Assembly (NCBI GenBank): GCA_963920525.1
Contig: OY986435.1
Coordinates: forward strand, 99,652,115-99,716,114
Source of the DNA: Dichetophora obliterata
Lineage: Eukaryota > Arthropoda > Insecta > Diptera > Sciomyzidae
Direction: 5' to 3'
Length of the DNA: 64,000 nt
Below the pieces are notes generated by a model. The model ran no database searches, was not told where the DNA came from, and saw only the letters and a program-made list of their open reading frames with translations. A program made the translations under genes and the position numbers. This document shows positions 23,118 to 33,720 of the stretch, one piece after another. Numbering within the stretch: position 1 is the stretch's first letter; each line of letters begins with the position of its first letter.

Positions 23118-24290
23118 AGGGTGGTTAAATTTTAAGGTCCGATGTTGAATGTGAACCACACCTAAACACGTCAAGTTTTTTTCTGCATTTCATATGACAT
23201 TTCTCAATTTCAGACTAATTCAATTTGAACCATGGAAAGATACACAATCGAGCAACGCGTAAAAGTTATTCAGCAGGCTTATTATGAAAATGGAAGTTCA
23301 AATCAAAATGCATATCGTGCACTTCGTGATTTTTTCGGTCAATTTAATCGTCCAAATGTGCGTAAATCGGAAAAATCGTGCAAAATTTTGAGCTAACCGG
23401 GTCTGTAGGAGTTGTGAAACACAAGTGCATGCTCGTACTGCAGAAAATATTGCTGCTGTTCGCAATGAATGATAGTGTGGTTGAAGAGCCGTCCACCTCA
23501 ACTCGTCGTCGTGCCCAACAATTGCACCTCTCACGCTCGTCGTTGATGAACATTATGCATAAAGACTTGCATTTACACGCTGACAAGGTGCAATTGAATC
23601 AAGAACTAAAGCCTGTTGACCATTTCAAGCGTCGTCAATGGTCAGAATGGTGGCAAGAAATGGCAACAGTGGATGATCAATTTTCGAAGAAAATCATCTT
23701 CAGTGATGAGGCACATTTTCACCTCAGTGGATGCGTCAATAAGCAGAATTGCCATAAGATTGTCGAAAAACCAATGCAACCACAAAGAGTGACTGTTTGG
23801 TGCGGTTTATGGGCTGGCGGCAACATCGGGCCGTATTTTTTCCAAAATGAGGCCGGTTAGGCAGTTACTGTGAATGGTGTTCGCTATCGTGAGATGATAA
23901 CGAACTTTTTACGACCCGAATTGGAAAATATGGATGTGGACGATATGTGATTTCAACAAGACGGTGCCACTTGCCACACAATTGGCCGCCAAGATCATGT
24001 GATTTGCACCGTTGGACTTCTTTCTTTGGGGTTATTTGAAAGAAAAGGTGTACGTCGATAAGCCAGCAACAGTTCAAGAGCTAAAGGATGAGATAATTCG
24101 GCACATAGCAACGGCATAGAACCTCAATTATGCCTCAGCGTCATCGAAAATGTGGACTATCGGATGTAGGTGTGCCGCCGAGGTCGCGGCGGCCATTGGC
24201 CGATATTTTGTTCCATACATAATTGAACCGTACCAATATTATCATAATAAAAACAAATGACAATAGTTTCCCTTAAACTTTAACCACCCT
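23118..24290 (+). mobile_element. Mariner-type element (DD41D-like), copy 2
   Basis: Duplicate of 15224-16396 within the tandem duplication; same ends. Confidence 0.8.
23232..24220 (+). pseudogene. Mariner-type transposase, dead, copy 2
   Basis: Duplicate of 15338-16326 with the same frameshift, stops and deletion. Shared lesions show that the element was already dead when the region was duplicated. Confidence 0.85.
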
Positions 24291-24390
24291 AAAAGAAGGG
24301 TAAAAGAAGTAGGTAAAAGAATTTTTAAAATTTTTATTGTTCATAAGGCATTAGTGTCAAATCGGGTGTTTCGAGAAAGAACACAAAAGA

Positions 24391-26498
24391 TTTTATTTAT
24401 TTATTTGATTCATTTCATCAAACAGAGTATTTTATTCCTTTACTGATAACTTAGATAATCTAATAACTTAAGTGAATTTAGCAATTTGATACAAATTTAA
24501 AATTATTCTCTACAGTTTTATATATACTGTTAAAATATAAAAGCAAAAAATTTTTAAACGCACTTCTGCCTAGACTAAAATCTATATCTTGGCACGCAGA
24601 GTTGCCAGTATTCAGCAACGTGATATAGGTTCATTCATGCTGTAATTCACTCTATGAAAAGGTGCATAAAATAAATTTTGAGCCCTTAGAACACGTGAAG
24701 GTATGTGAAAATTAATTTGATAAAGAAGAAAAGAACAATTCATACCAAAGCATATTATATCTCTCACAAACATAATAGCAAAAAATTTGCTCCGATTAAA
24801 TAAAGATTGTACACCCAGAAGAAACCTTCTAGTATTATATTCAGGCATATCAATATTTCATCTCAAACGACTTATTGTAAATCTCGTAAATCGTCTCTGA
24901 ATTTTTTCTATTCCGTTAGAAGCACATGCATAAAAGGGATCCCATATTATGCAACAATATTCTAAAATAGACCTAACAAAGGCAAAATATAAAGATTTTA
25001 GAGAAAAGGGATCACAAAGGTCTTTAGAGTTCCTGATAAAACCTAACATAACATTGGCCTTTGCAACAATATAGTCTATATGACTTGAAAATGTGAGTTT
25101 GATATCAAAAATAATTTCAGGATATTTTTTCTCGGTAATTCTTGACAAATCCGTATTTCCTAGCTTATATGGGTAAAACGCAGGAGAACAAATTCGGCAG
25201 AAAGTCATGCTTTGGCATTTTGATATAATAAGAGGCAAAAATTGCTACTGCACCAAGAAGATAGTTTGGACAGATCTTTCTCAATATTTATACTATCATT
25301 AATATCTTTTATTACAGAAAAAATTTGTATTTCACCAGCGTAAATTAAACATTGGGAAAAGATACAAATTTTTTGGAATATCGTTTATAAATAATAAAAA
25401 CAGAAGTGGTTCCAAGTGGCTACCCTGCGGAACACCCGAAGATATCATTACCGCATTAGATAGGAAATTGTTAATTCGAACAAATTGCGTTCGACCAATA
25501 AGGTATGCTTTGAACCACTCAAGTAAATTTGAGTGAAATCTAATTAATTTAAGTTTTTTTTAAAGGAGGTAATGATGAACTCTGTCAAATGCTTTTAAAA
25601 AATCAGTGAATATAACGTCACATTGATGTACGTTTTCAAAACAGTTTAAAATATATTTAGTAAATATTGCTAAATTCGTAGTTGTAGACTTTCCCTTAAA
25701 AAAGCCATGCTGAAGAGGTGATATTACCTCCTTCACTAAAAAAGTAAGTCTTTTGTAGACTAATTTTTCAAAAAGTTTAGAAATGGTAGATATTTTACAA
25801 ATTGGGCGATGGTTTGAGACCTCATTCTTTGACCCAGATTTATGAATCGGTATAATGAAGGTGGTTTTCCAACTCTCTCAAAATTTGTCTTCCCTTAGAG
25901 ACTGATTGTAGATAATCATAAGGGGTAAAGCTAACGATTCCGCGCAATTTTTTATGAGTGTGGTGGAAATCCGTCCATCCCAGACTGTTTATCCTGATTC
26001 AATTGTTTTAGAGCTTCGAAAACTTCTAGTAAGCTAAAATGGGTGAATTATCAGATGAGTAAGCTCTACGATAATATCAGATGAAACATAAACTGATTTG
26101 AAAAATTCAGCGAATAGGTTGCAAATAGAGAGGGGGTCAGATGTTGTTTTAACCATAAAATAGTGAATGGTATTAGGAATACCCGTTGACCCTTTTTTTA
26201 CTGTTAATAAAATGCCAAAAACTTTTGCTATTTGTCTTGAGTTGGCGTTCAATCTGAAAGATATAACTTTTATATAAGAATTTATTTAAGAAATCAAATT
26301 TTCTTTGAAGAGATCGATAGTTACTTAAAAGAATTATTATTATTATCAGATTTCCTATAAAGTTTATATACTTTATCCTTCTTATTATTTATAAGTTCAT
26401 TATTGAAGCATATTGGTTTTGAAGAATTCCTAAATGAAACTTTAGGAATATATAAATGTATAGCTTCATTGAGCTTGCTTGAAAAAGTTATAATTGCC
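24391..26498 (-). pseudogene. LINE (jockey-like) reverse transcriptase, copy 2 and continuation
   Basis: Same 3' part as 16497-17685 (YAGE at 25331-25342), but here it continues past the duplication end. It carries the N-terminal half of the reverse transcriptase, including the frame 26034-26252 (IHYFMVKTTSDPLSICNLFA) and the linker LNEAIHLYIPKVSFRNSSKP near 26390-26480 on the minus strand. Several frameshifts and stops are present. At about 26498 the LINE is interrupted by foreign DNA; its 5' half resumes near 30150. Confidence 0.85.
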
Positions 26499-26652
26499 CT
26501 GCACGAAAATCAACTAATTTAAAAGTAGTTGAAAAAGTAGTTTTTTGTCAACCATAACTAGTTGAAATTCTGACTTTTTTCCATAGAACGAACTAACATA
26601 TTTTGTATGGTGATGTCCGCTAAATAATTCAATTTACTTTCGTCTGCACAGG

Positions 26653-26812
26653 TTTTCAACTACTTGTTAAATTAGTTGAATTTAAATTATTTTTTAACTA
26701 CTTTAAAATAAATCGATTGAAAACGGCATATATTTTCAACTACTTGTTAAATTAGTTAGATTTAAATTATTTTTTAATGACTTTAAAATAAATCAATTGA
26801 AATCTTGTTAAT
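26653..26812. repeat. 80-bp tandem repeat, two units
   Basis: TTTTCAACTACTTGTTAAAT starts at 26653 and again at 26733, and the two 80-bp units agree with only a few mismatches. Further half-matching words (AGTAGTTGAAAAAGTAG, near 26525) lie just to the left, in inverted orientation relative to CAACTACTT. Confidence 0.75.
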
Positions 26813-27366
26813 ATTCCACTTACTGAAGATGACTTTAATAAAATAAAAATTTTAAGTTTCTATACATCAAAGAGATAATTTGTTTTATTGTTTCGAAAAA
26901 ACACATAAATTCATATTAGTGAAATTCAAATGTTGTCGTACACTTTTTCGATTTTAATTTTAGAATAAGGACAATGAAACTTATATCATTCGAAAGGTAC
27001 TGCGACCTATATGTGCAGAATCATTTAAGATTTTAAATTTATGACCTCTGACCCGAAATATTAACGTTGAAAGTTTGTATTATTTTTAGTAAGGAGTCTC
27101 AGTGTTAGGAAGAAGTAGAATGGTGAATGGGGTGTCAAATGAAAGATCTGGCTGCACAGTATGATAACATTTTAGACTGGTGACTTTCGACCTGAAATAT
27201 GAGCGTAAAAAGAGCATTTATTAAATATAAAAGCTAAACTGCAACAGATGGGAGAATATAATGTAAGAGGGAATTTTAGACATTGATAAGGTGTGCAAAA
27301 ACTACAACCAATATTTTGCGCCATACCCTACAATAAGCATTTTTGTATACAACAAGAATGAATATA

Positions 27367-29023
27367 CACATGTGGACAGTAAAATAGGTGTATGCTATGT
27401 TTTTACACAAAAGAACGGTAGTTTCATAGTTTTAGTTATTTTATAATATTTTTGACTTAAGAATATAAAAAAATAATGTTTATTGTAAAAGAAAAAACCT
27501 TAAGTATGCAATCAACAACAAAAAAATAACTTATAAATCATTACTTCAAGGTACTTGTCAATTTTTAGTTGGACAGTAAAATAGGTGTAAGTTAAAAATT
27601 TTAAAATAATACAGGAACTTTATATACGAGGTGCATAGTTTTTAATAGAAAATGTTATTAGTACTTAGTAGCCGGTATGTCCACCATTATTTTTTAGTAC
27701 TGCCTCGATTCTCTTGGGCATGGAGTTGATCAGCTTACGACAAGTCTCTACTGGGATATTATACCAGGCTTTTTCAATATTTGTCCATAATTGAGCTTTG
27801 TTTTTGCAAGGTTGCTTAGAAATTTGTCGTTTAAGCTCACCCCAAAGGTTCTCAATTGGGTTTAGGTCAGGGGATTGACTTGGCCACTCCATAACGTTCA
27901 AATTTTGTTCTGTGAACCATGCTCTTACGAAGTTGGATGAATGTTTCGGATCATTATCCTGCTGAAATTTCCACAAAATAGGCATGTTCTCTTCAGAGTA
28001 AGGTAGCATGACGCTCTCTAATAAATCCTTGTAAACGAATCTGTCCATAGTGCTTTCAATCCGGTGTATTGGACCTACCCCTTGCCACGAGAAGCAGCCC
28101 CACACCATTATGTTGCCACCTCCATGCTTCACTGTTTTTTTTGTAAATCTAACATGGAATTCTTTGCCTTTGGGTCGTCGAACATTTCTCTCAGCATCAT
28201 TACCGAACAAATTTATTTTGGTTTCATCACTCCAAAGAATGTTTCGCCACTTCTTTACGCCTTCAAGACCGCTCCAGGATTTATGTGCCAAAGCAAAATT
28301 TTTCCTCTTCTTTAAATTTGCCGTTCTTAGCAAAGGAACTTTTCGAGCTATCCTTCCGGGTAATTTTGCACTCACCAATCTGCGACGTACTGTTCGGGAT
28401 GTGACAATATTACCTATTTCGGCTGCAATTGCCTTAGACGACATAAAAGGATCACGTTTAGCCAAAGTTACAATGCGGTTATCCGCAACTGAAGAAGTTT
28501 TCTTCGATGCTCCACGCCCCTCAGCCATTTTTTTAGGCTTTAGAGCATTTGTCACAAAGTTTTCAGATCTTCCTAATGATTTGGCAATAAATTTGTAAGT
28601 GTGCCCTTGTTTGCGAAGCTCCTGCACAAGTCTTCTCTCTTCTGCGCTACAGTGATGTCCACGACCCATCTATTACGTTTTTTTGATAAACAAATTGTCT
28701 TAAACTAAAATTATTTTATTCAAAATAACATAAAATTACCTTGAAGTTTATTTTTTAATATTAAATTACGTTCGAAAATGCTTTTTTGTGATATTAAACG
28801 CAATGCACCTATTTTATTGTCCACACAAAATTGCTAGCTAAACAAAGAAATTCATCGTATTTTTCGTCAGTTAGCATTTAAACTAACGGGAACTCCTATT
28901 TTCGCATGAAAACAGTGCTGCCAGATAAAAAAATAAGTAATTCTTCTTGTAGGCATTTTAATATTTAAATTTCATGGTTATATTGGGAATTTTTTTTTAC
29001 ACCTATTTTACTGTCCACATGTG
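27367..29023 (-). mobile_element. Tc1-type transposon with IR/DR ends, apparently intact
   Basis: The 1657-bp element starts CACATGTGGACAGTAAAATA (27367) and ends with the inverted counterpart at 29023, flanked by TA (27365-27366 and 29024-29025). Each end has two direct copies of TGGACAGTAAAATAGGTGTA: 27373-27392 and 27570-27589 on the left, and inverted at 28806-28823 (one mismatch) and 28998-29017 on the right. This inverted-repeat/direct-repeat layout is known from Minos, Paris, S and Bari elements. It encloses one full transposase gene. Confidence 0.92.
27665..28669 (-). CDS. Tc1-type DD34E transposase, full length, 334 aa
   Basis: This transposase binds the terminal repeats and cuts and pastes the element into TA sites. 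The frame runs without a stop from ATG at 28669. Residues 8-43 form a first helix-turn-helix (AEERRLVQELRKQGHTYKFI) and about 77-100 a second (SSKAIAAEIGN, RTVRRRL). The basic GRGASKK at 51-57 resembles a GRPR-type hook. Catalytic residues are Asp148 (WSDETKI), Asp238 (FQQDNDPKHS) and Glu273 (SPDLNPIENLW), with 34 residues between the last two. The GGGN glycine-rich loop is at 183-186. The length is usual for Tc1. The MGRGxHC start recalls Topi-like members, from memory only. The frame 28050-28598 on the other strand is a shadow. Confidence 0.95.
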   Translation of the reverse strand: MGRGHHCSAEERRLVQELRKQGHTYKFIAKSLGRSENFVTNALKPKKMAEGRGASKKTSSVADNRIVTLAKRDPFMSSKAIAAEIGNIVTSRTVRRRLVSAKLPGRIARKVPLLRTANLKKRKNFALAHKSWSGLEGVKKWRNILWSDETKINLFGNDAERNVRRPKGKEFHVRFTKKTVKHGGGNIMVWGCFSWQGVGPIHRIESTMDRFVYKDLLESVMLPYSEENMPILWKFQQDNDPKHSSNFVRAWFTEQNLNVMEWPSQSPDLNPIENLWGELKRQISKQPCKNKAQLWTNIEKAWYNIPVETCRKLINSMPKRIEAVLKNNGGHTGY

Positions 29024-30149
29024 TATAGTGTGATGGTGAAATTTCTTACAAATAGTAAAGTCTTAAAAATTTCCGGTAATAGAAAGCTTTCTTGGTAATA
29101 TTTTCCAAGGATAGTATGTTTACAACGTATTCAACGAATCAAAGCCATCGCCTCAGAATGAGGAAAAAACTATTGAAATTTCAAGTTTTGACTTTGCAAG
29201 CAAATATCTCAGCTATTTTTTTAATCGATTTTCAACAAATTTTCTTTGTCTGAAAGATCAATTAAATAGCTTTGGAGAAATAGGAAAAGGTTAACCGTTA
29301 TCCCATCAATTCAATGTGTTATAGTGTTTTAAAAAAGCCTCTAAAATATTTAGGTTTTGCTCCAAAAATAAGACAAAAGTTTTTTTTGTTGTAATTTTTT
29401 TTCTTATTACATTTTCTTTTTACACACTCTTTCATATGACATATCATTTATTTGCAAAAATTGCCTCATTTTGACATATAATGCAAAAAACAGTTTCTTA
29501 CATCGAAAATCATGAGCTTTCAAATTAAATTTTTCAAAATGTTGTTTTTATATTTTCTAAAAAGCTCTACAGCTTAAAAAATAATTTCTGTGAAAAATAT
29601 TTTCAAATATTTCAAACCACTCCAAAGTTATATACACAAATCTAAGTTTTAAGCCATTTCGTTATATATAAAAATAAGCGTAGGAGAAACAGTTCTTCTG
29701 TTTTCCTGAATCGATTTTGATAATTTTTTAAATAAATTAGAGTAGGAAGAATAATTTCACCGAATAGTTATGTGACCTTTGATCTGAAATATGGCATATT
29801 TCTGAAGAAAAACCTAAACTATAAGAAATGGAAGAACATGGCGTAGGTGGAAATTTTAAATATTAATACAATGCAGGAAAAACATTTTTCACTATCTCTT
29901 ACGGATACCCTACAATAAACATTTTTTATGGTACATTTTTTCAATTTACAAATAGTAAATTCAGAAAAATTTTAATATAAAAGTTATGACGATATCTAGA
30001 AAACTGTTGCTTTCTCTCGAAACTTAATATTTTCTTAGTACAACACATTTTCTTAAGGCAAGGTCAATGCCTCAGAACGAAAAAAGCGATTGAAATTTCA
30101 GAAAGTTGGTCGAATTTCGACCACAGGCGATACTAGTATATATAAACTT

Positions 30150-31425
30150 ATAATCTAATAAAAATTTGCAATAAAAACATGTCAAAATCAGAGTAGTCGC
30201 CGCCTTAATATAATTCAAAGTAGTTTTTGTTTCTATAGGGTAGTTAAAAGATTGTTATTATTATTTAAAACTGACAACCAATCAACTGTGCTCAAGAAAT
30301 TTGAAATACTAAGGAAGCCACCTTTAGCAAAATCCAAACTAAGACTATTTTCATTTACTGATATTATCATAGAACTTGACACTAAGGCATAATGCATTGT
30401 AGTGATTTGAATTAGGTAAGGATGGAGAGCTTAGACAGTTGACATCCGCATTTAATTCGCTGTCAACGAACACGAGATCAAGAGTGCGATTTAAACTATT
30501 TTGAATACCATTAATTTCGCGAAGATTAAATTCTGCTATATTATCAACTACCTCGCTCTTACATGTGCTAGTAACATTGTAAGGTAGCCAATAATGCAAA
30601 TCATCATAGTAAATCCGGGGAGATTAAAATCCCCCATTATAATTACATGCTGATTGTCTTTAAGATTTTTTAAAATACTAATACAGTTATATGAATGTGT
30701 TTTGTATAGATCAAGAGGACTGTTAGGTGGAATATAACTTAATATTAAGAAAATTTCATGATATTTATTTAATTTTAATAAGTTTAATTGTACAATTAAC
30801 TGATCCAAATTATGATGCGTATTCGAAAAAGGCAAATCAATCTGCATGCAGGACATCGCAGAGCGGGCAGCAATTAAAACACCGCCTTCTCTTTTAAGCC
30901 CAGATAAGTGGGGGCATCGGTCTTTTCTAAAAACATTGTAATGATTTAAGTTGAAATATTCAGGCGTTGTTGAAGTTATCAGAGAGCCACGTTTCAGTGT
31001 CTGCGGTTTCCGCAACGGCATGCTGAAGCGAAGAGGAAAATAATAAAAAAATTTTAGCTTTCGTTGTTAAGCCACCAATATTGTTATAACAAATAAGAAG
31101 ATTATAAGATATAGGACAAATCATGTTGTTGCAGTCATTTGATCTGGGAATCCAATTTTGTTTTCAAGTTTTTTTGCATTCGTTTATTTATAAAATTTTT
31201 TTATTCTGTAATAAGGCCATGCCGAGGCATCCATGATTCATCGTTTTTGATGAGAGTTAAACATTTAAATAAAAACTCTGCTATGTTTAATTTTTTCGAT
31301 ATGTAGTTAACAATATAATCTGGATTTGTATCTGCACGAAATCTAGATAGATGCACCCATTTTAGATTAGGAACCACATTCAAGTAGGTGGTTGAATCCG
31401 ATCCGAAAATTCGGAGATACAAACA
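30150..31425 (-). pseudogene. LINE 5' half: endonuclease and ORF1 end
   Basis: Minus-strand frames give, 5' to 3': the ORF1 C-terminal piece at 31201-31422 (VVPNLKWVHLSRFRADTNPD), the apurinic-type endonuclease at 30548-31021 (REGGVLIAARSAM, LSYIPPNSPLDLY, IIMGDFNLPGF) and, after a frameshift, its C-terminal part at 30351-30599 (NRTLDLVFVDSELN, then SNHYNAL where SDHxAL/DPHHP-type His motifs are expected). It then leads into FAKGGFLSISNFLSTVDWLS near 30260-30340. This is the 5' continuation of the LINE at 24391-26498. The order ORF1, endonuclease, reverse transcriptase fits the jockey superfamily. Confidence 0.8.
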
Positions 31426-31432
31426 AATACGC

Positions 31433-31565
31433 TACAATAAAACCAGGTAAGCAAGCGACTGAGATCGCGACCGCTGAAACCGTCAAAGCGAAACGCCTGA
31501 TTTTTACACTAATGGCTATGAGGAGAAGAACACAACCAGTTTTGAGTCTACCTGGTTTCATTGTA
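31433..31565. mobile_element. 133-bp MITE-like inverted repeat
   Basis: TACAATAAAACCAGGTA at 31433-31449 is matched in inverted form at 31549-31565 with one mismatch. The interior is GC-richer (GCGACTGAGATCGCGACC). The flanks share TACGC on the left and CGC on the right, so the target duplication is unclear. It abuts the ORF1 remnant of the minus-strand LINE. Confidence 0.55.
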
Positions 31566-31936
31566 CGCTGGCGAGTTGTATAAAAGAAATAGAAGTAAAA
31601 ACATTCTAGTATTCTGGCAAAAAAGTGCCAAACAAAAGAAGCGCACAATTTGTAACAAAAGAAAATAATAAGAATTAAAATAAACTAAAAAATAAAATGA
31701 GTAAAAGACTGCGAGAATTCCAGTGTTAGAACGATCCAAATATTTTCTGCTACGTGTGCGGTGAATTTACTTTCGAAAAGAATATACTCAATTTTACGAA
31801 TTTACAGCAAATGTAATATCTTCACTATTTTGGTATTGCGGCTGGGAATATTGATGAACAACCATGGACGCCAAGTATTTTGCATCAATCGTGAAAACTA
31901 ATATTGTCTGAATAGAGCTCGGGCAAAAAACGATAC

Positions 31937-33720
31937 ATGAAATTTTATGTTCCGAATATATGGAGAGGACCAGTTCCTCATTCCGAAGATGTTCCATATC
32001 CTACTTGTCCCGATTCAACACGTGAAAACAATCGAAAAACTTTCTATTCAGTGGAGCCGGAGAAACAACTGGAGGACGTGTATTTACAACTGAATGCAAT
32101 ATTCACGTTTAATCGCAAGCGCAACTGAATGAATGGATAAGAGATTTGGAACTGTCAAAGGAAAAATTGGGATTGCATGCCTTTCCAATGCACCATTTCA
32201 ACATTTAAGGACCCGGTGTTAAGGTAACATTCAACAGACAACGTGAAAAACCATTTTCCATACACTTTACAAAGAAAGACAATTTCTGCTATTGCGAAGA
32301 TATTCCTGGTTTATTTAATACCTTCGGTCAGCCGTACGATCCCAAAGAGTGGTGCTTGTTAATCGATAGCAGCAAACTGAGTTTGAAGGCTGCATTATTT
32401 CATACAGGCAACAACAACCATCGATTCTGATCACACATGCAGTAAATACGAAGGAAACTTACGAAACAATGGCGGACATGTTGTAACTTCACTGTCGAAG
32501 CGAACATCGAAGCGAAGTTTTCGATCTGGCAATATGTTGTAATATTTTCGTTCGACAGGAGATTTGGTTTGTTTCGAAGTTATGTTCGAACATTTAACAG
32601 CAATTTGGCATGCTAAATAACGTGAATCAATATTTTTAAAAAATTGTTTTATTAAAAAAAAATTTCATTTAAACTAAAAATGATAAATTGGTTACTTTCA
32701 ACAAATAACACTGTTTGAAAAAAGTAAAGTCAACTTAATTTGAACAAACAGTGCTAAGGTAACCATATATATAATTTTATTAAAGCCAATACTTTTATTA
32801 TTTCACTAACTTAAAATCATTATTCAACACTTCTATGTTAAATAAATAGTATATAATAAATAAAACCATGCTTAAATGGATTAATATTTCCATTTATATT
32901 TACTTGGCTTCTCGATCACTACCACCAAAATAAAGTGATATTTTATCGCAAATATCGCCTGTCGAAAGTGTTACAACATACCGACATTCGATAATTTCGA
33001 CAACTTCGAAACTTTCGAAGTTACAACATGTTGCCACTGATCTTAAAGTCGTTGGCAAATACTGCTGTTTTATGTGCAAGTGTGACAGTCGAGCAAGTGA
33101 ACACCACCAATGCAAAAAGGATTGGCCAAAAAGAGTTGAATCTATAGTTGGAGAGCGCAATGTCAAAAACGTTCCACTTATCAAAAAGGAAAACATAATT
33201 CTCCCACCGCTGCACATTAAACTTGGTCTTATGAAAAATTTTGTAAAGGCGTTAGACAAAGAAGGCGAAGCATCCACATATTTGAAAACCATTTTCAAAA
33301 ATCTTTCTGATGCCAAAAGGTGTTGAACGATCTTCAATTCGCAGAATTATTGTCACCAGCTGAGGCAGCAGCGTGGGATTCTTTTAGAATGATTGTTTCT
33401 AGCTTCCTCGGGAATAATAAAAGTGAATCTTTGAGAAAGTAGTTAACGATTTGCTCAGGAACTATAACAAAAAGGGAGTAAATATTTATGTCTTTGAAAA
33501 TTCATTTGCTGCACTTCCATTTACATTTTTTTCCGAAGAATCTCGGCGACGAACTTGGGGAAATATTTCACCAGCAGATGAAGTCTATTGAGAATCGGTA
33601 CCAAGGATTTTGGGATGACTATTATTGATTTCTCATCAGAGAAACCGATCCCGAATTGAAAAAACGACAAAACAAGAATCTTAATTATTTTGAATACAAT
33701 GTAGTCAATGTAAAAAACAA
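31937..33720 (+). pseudogene. Decayed multicopy arthropod gene of unknown function
   Basis: Plus-strand frames, broken by frameshifts, read YVPNIWRGPVPHSEDVPYPT at 31937-32030, then NEWIRDLELSKEKLGLHAFP near 32130, KDNFCYCEDIPGLFNTFGQP and YDPKEWCLLIDSSKLSLKAA near 32277-32400, LPPLHIKLGLMKNFVKALDK near 33200-33260, and SLKIHLLHFHLHFFPKNLGD, KSIENRYQGFWDDYYW near 33490-33630. I recognise this order from a family that is very abundant in some arthropod and cnidarian genomes and has no known role; its copy number suggests it travels with mobile DNA. A MITE (32481-33026) is inserted in it. It cannot make a functional protein. Confidence 0.6.
32481..33026. mobile_element. MITE inserted in the decayed gene
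   Basis: TTGTAACTTC at 32481 and GAAGTTACAA ending at 33026 are inverted, with CATG on both sides (32477-32480 and 33027-33030), giving a possible 4-bp duplication. The inner parts are rich in GAAGCGAA/TTCGAAG words. The host gene's similarity stops before the left end and resumes after the right end. Confidence 0.6.

Larger units (their letters stand above)
17686..25579. repeat. Tandem duplication, copy 2 (7894 bp)
   Basis: Head-to-tail second copy of 9791-17685. After 25579 the LINE reading continues naturally into CTCTGTCAAATGC, so copy 2 keeps the ancestral right flank while copy 1 keeps the ancestral left flank. The near-identity means the duplication is either very recent or an artefact of assembly. 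Confidence 0.95.
26935..30137 (-). repeat. Dispersed repeat, minus-oriented copy, split by a Tc1 element
   Basis: Excluding the Tc1 insertion (27367-29023), this sequence matches 51936-54188 in opposite orientation: for example ACTAGTATCGCCTGTGG at its right end and AGATCTGGCTGCACAGTATG near 27145. It is noncoding, rich in CGAGATATC and TGTAGGGTATCCG words, and lies inside the LINE between 26498 and 30150. Confidence 0.75.

Noticed and set aside
26653..26812. CRISPR-like or satellite array
   Set aside because: Only two 80-bp units without spacers, in a eukaryotic intron.
28050..28598. 182-codon plus-strand open frame
   Set aside because: It is the reverse shadow of the intact Tc1 transposase at 27665-28669, whose domains and catalytic residues are clear on the minus strand.
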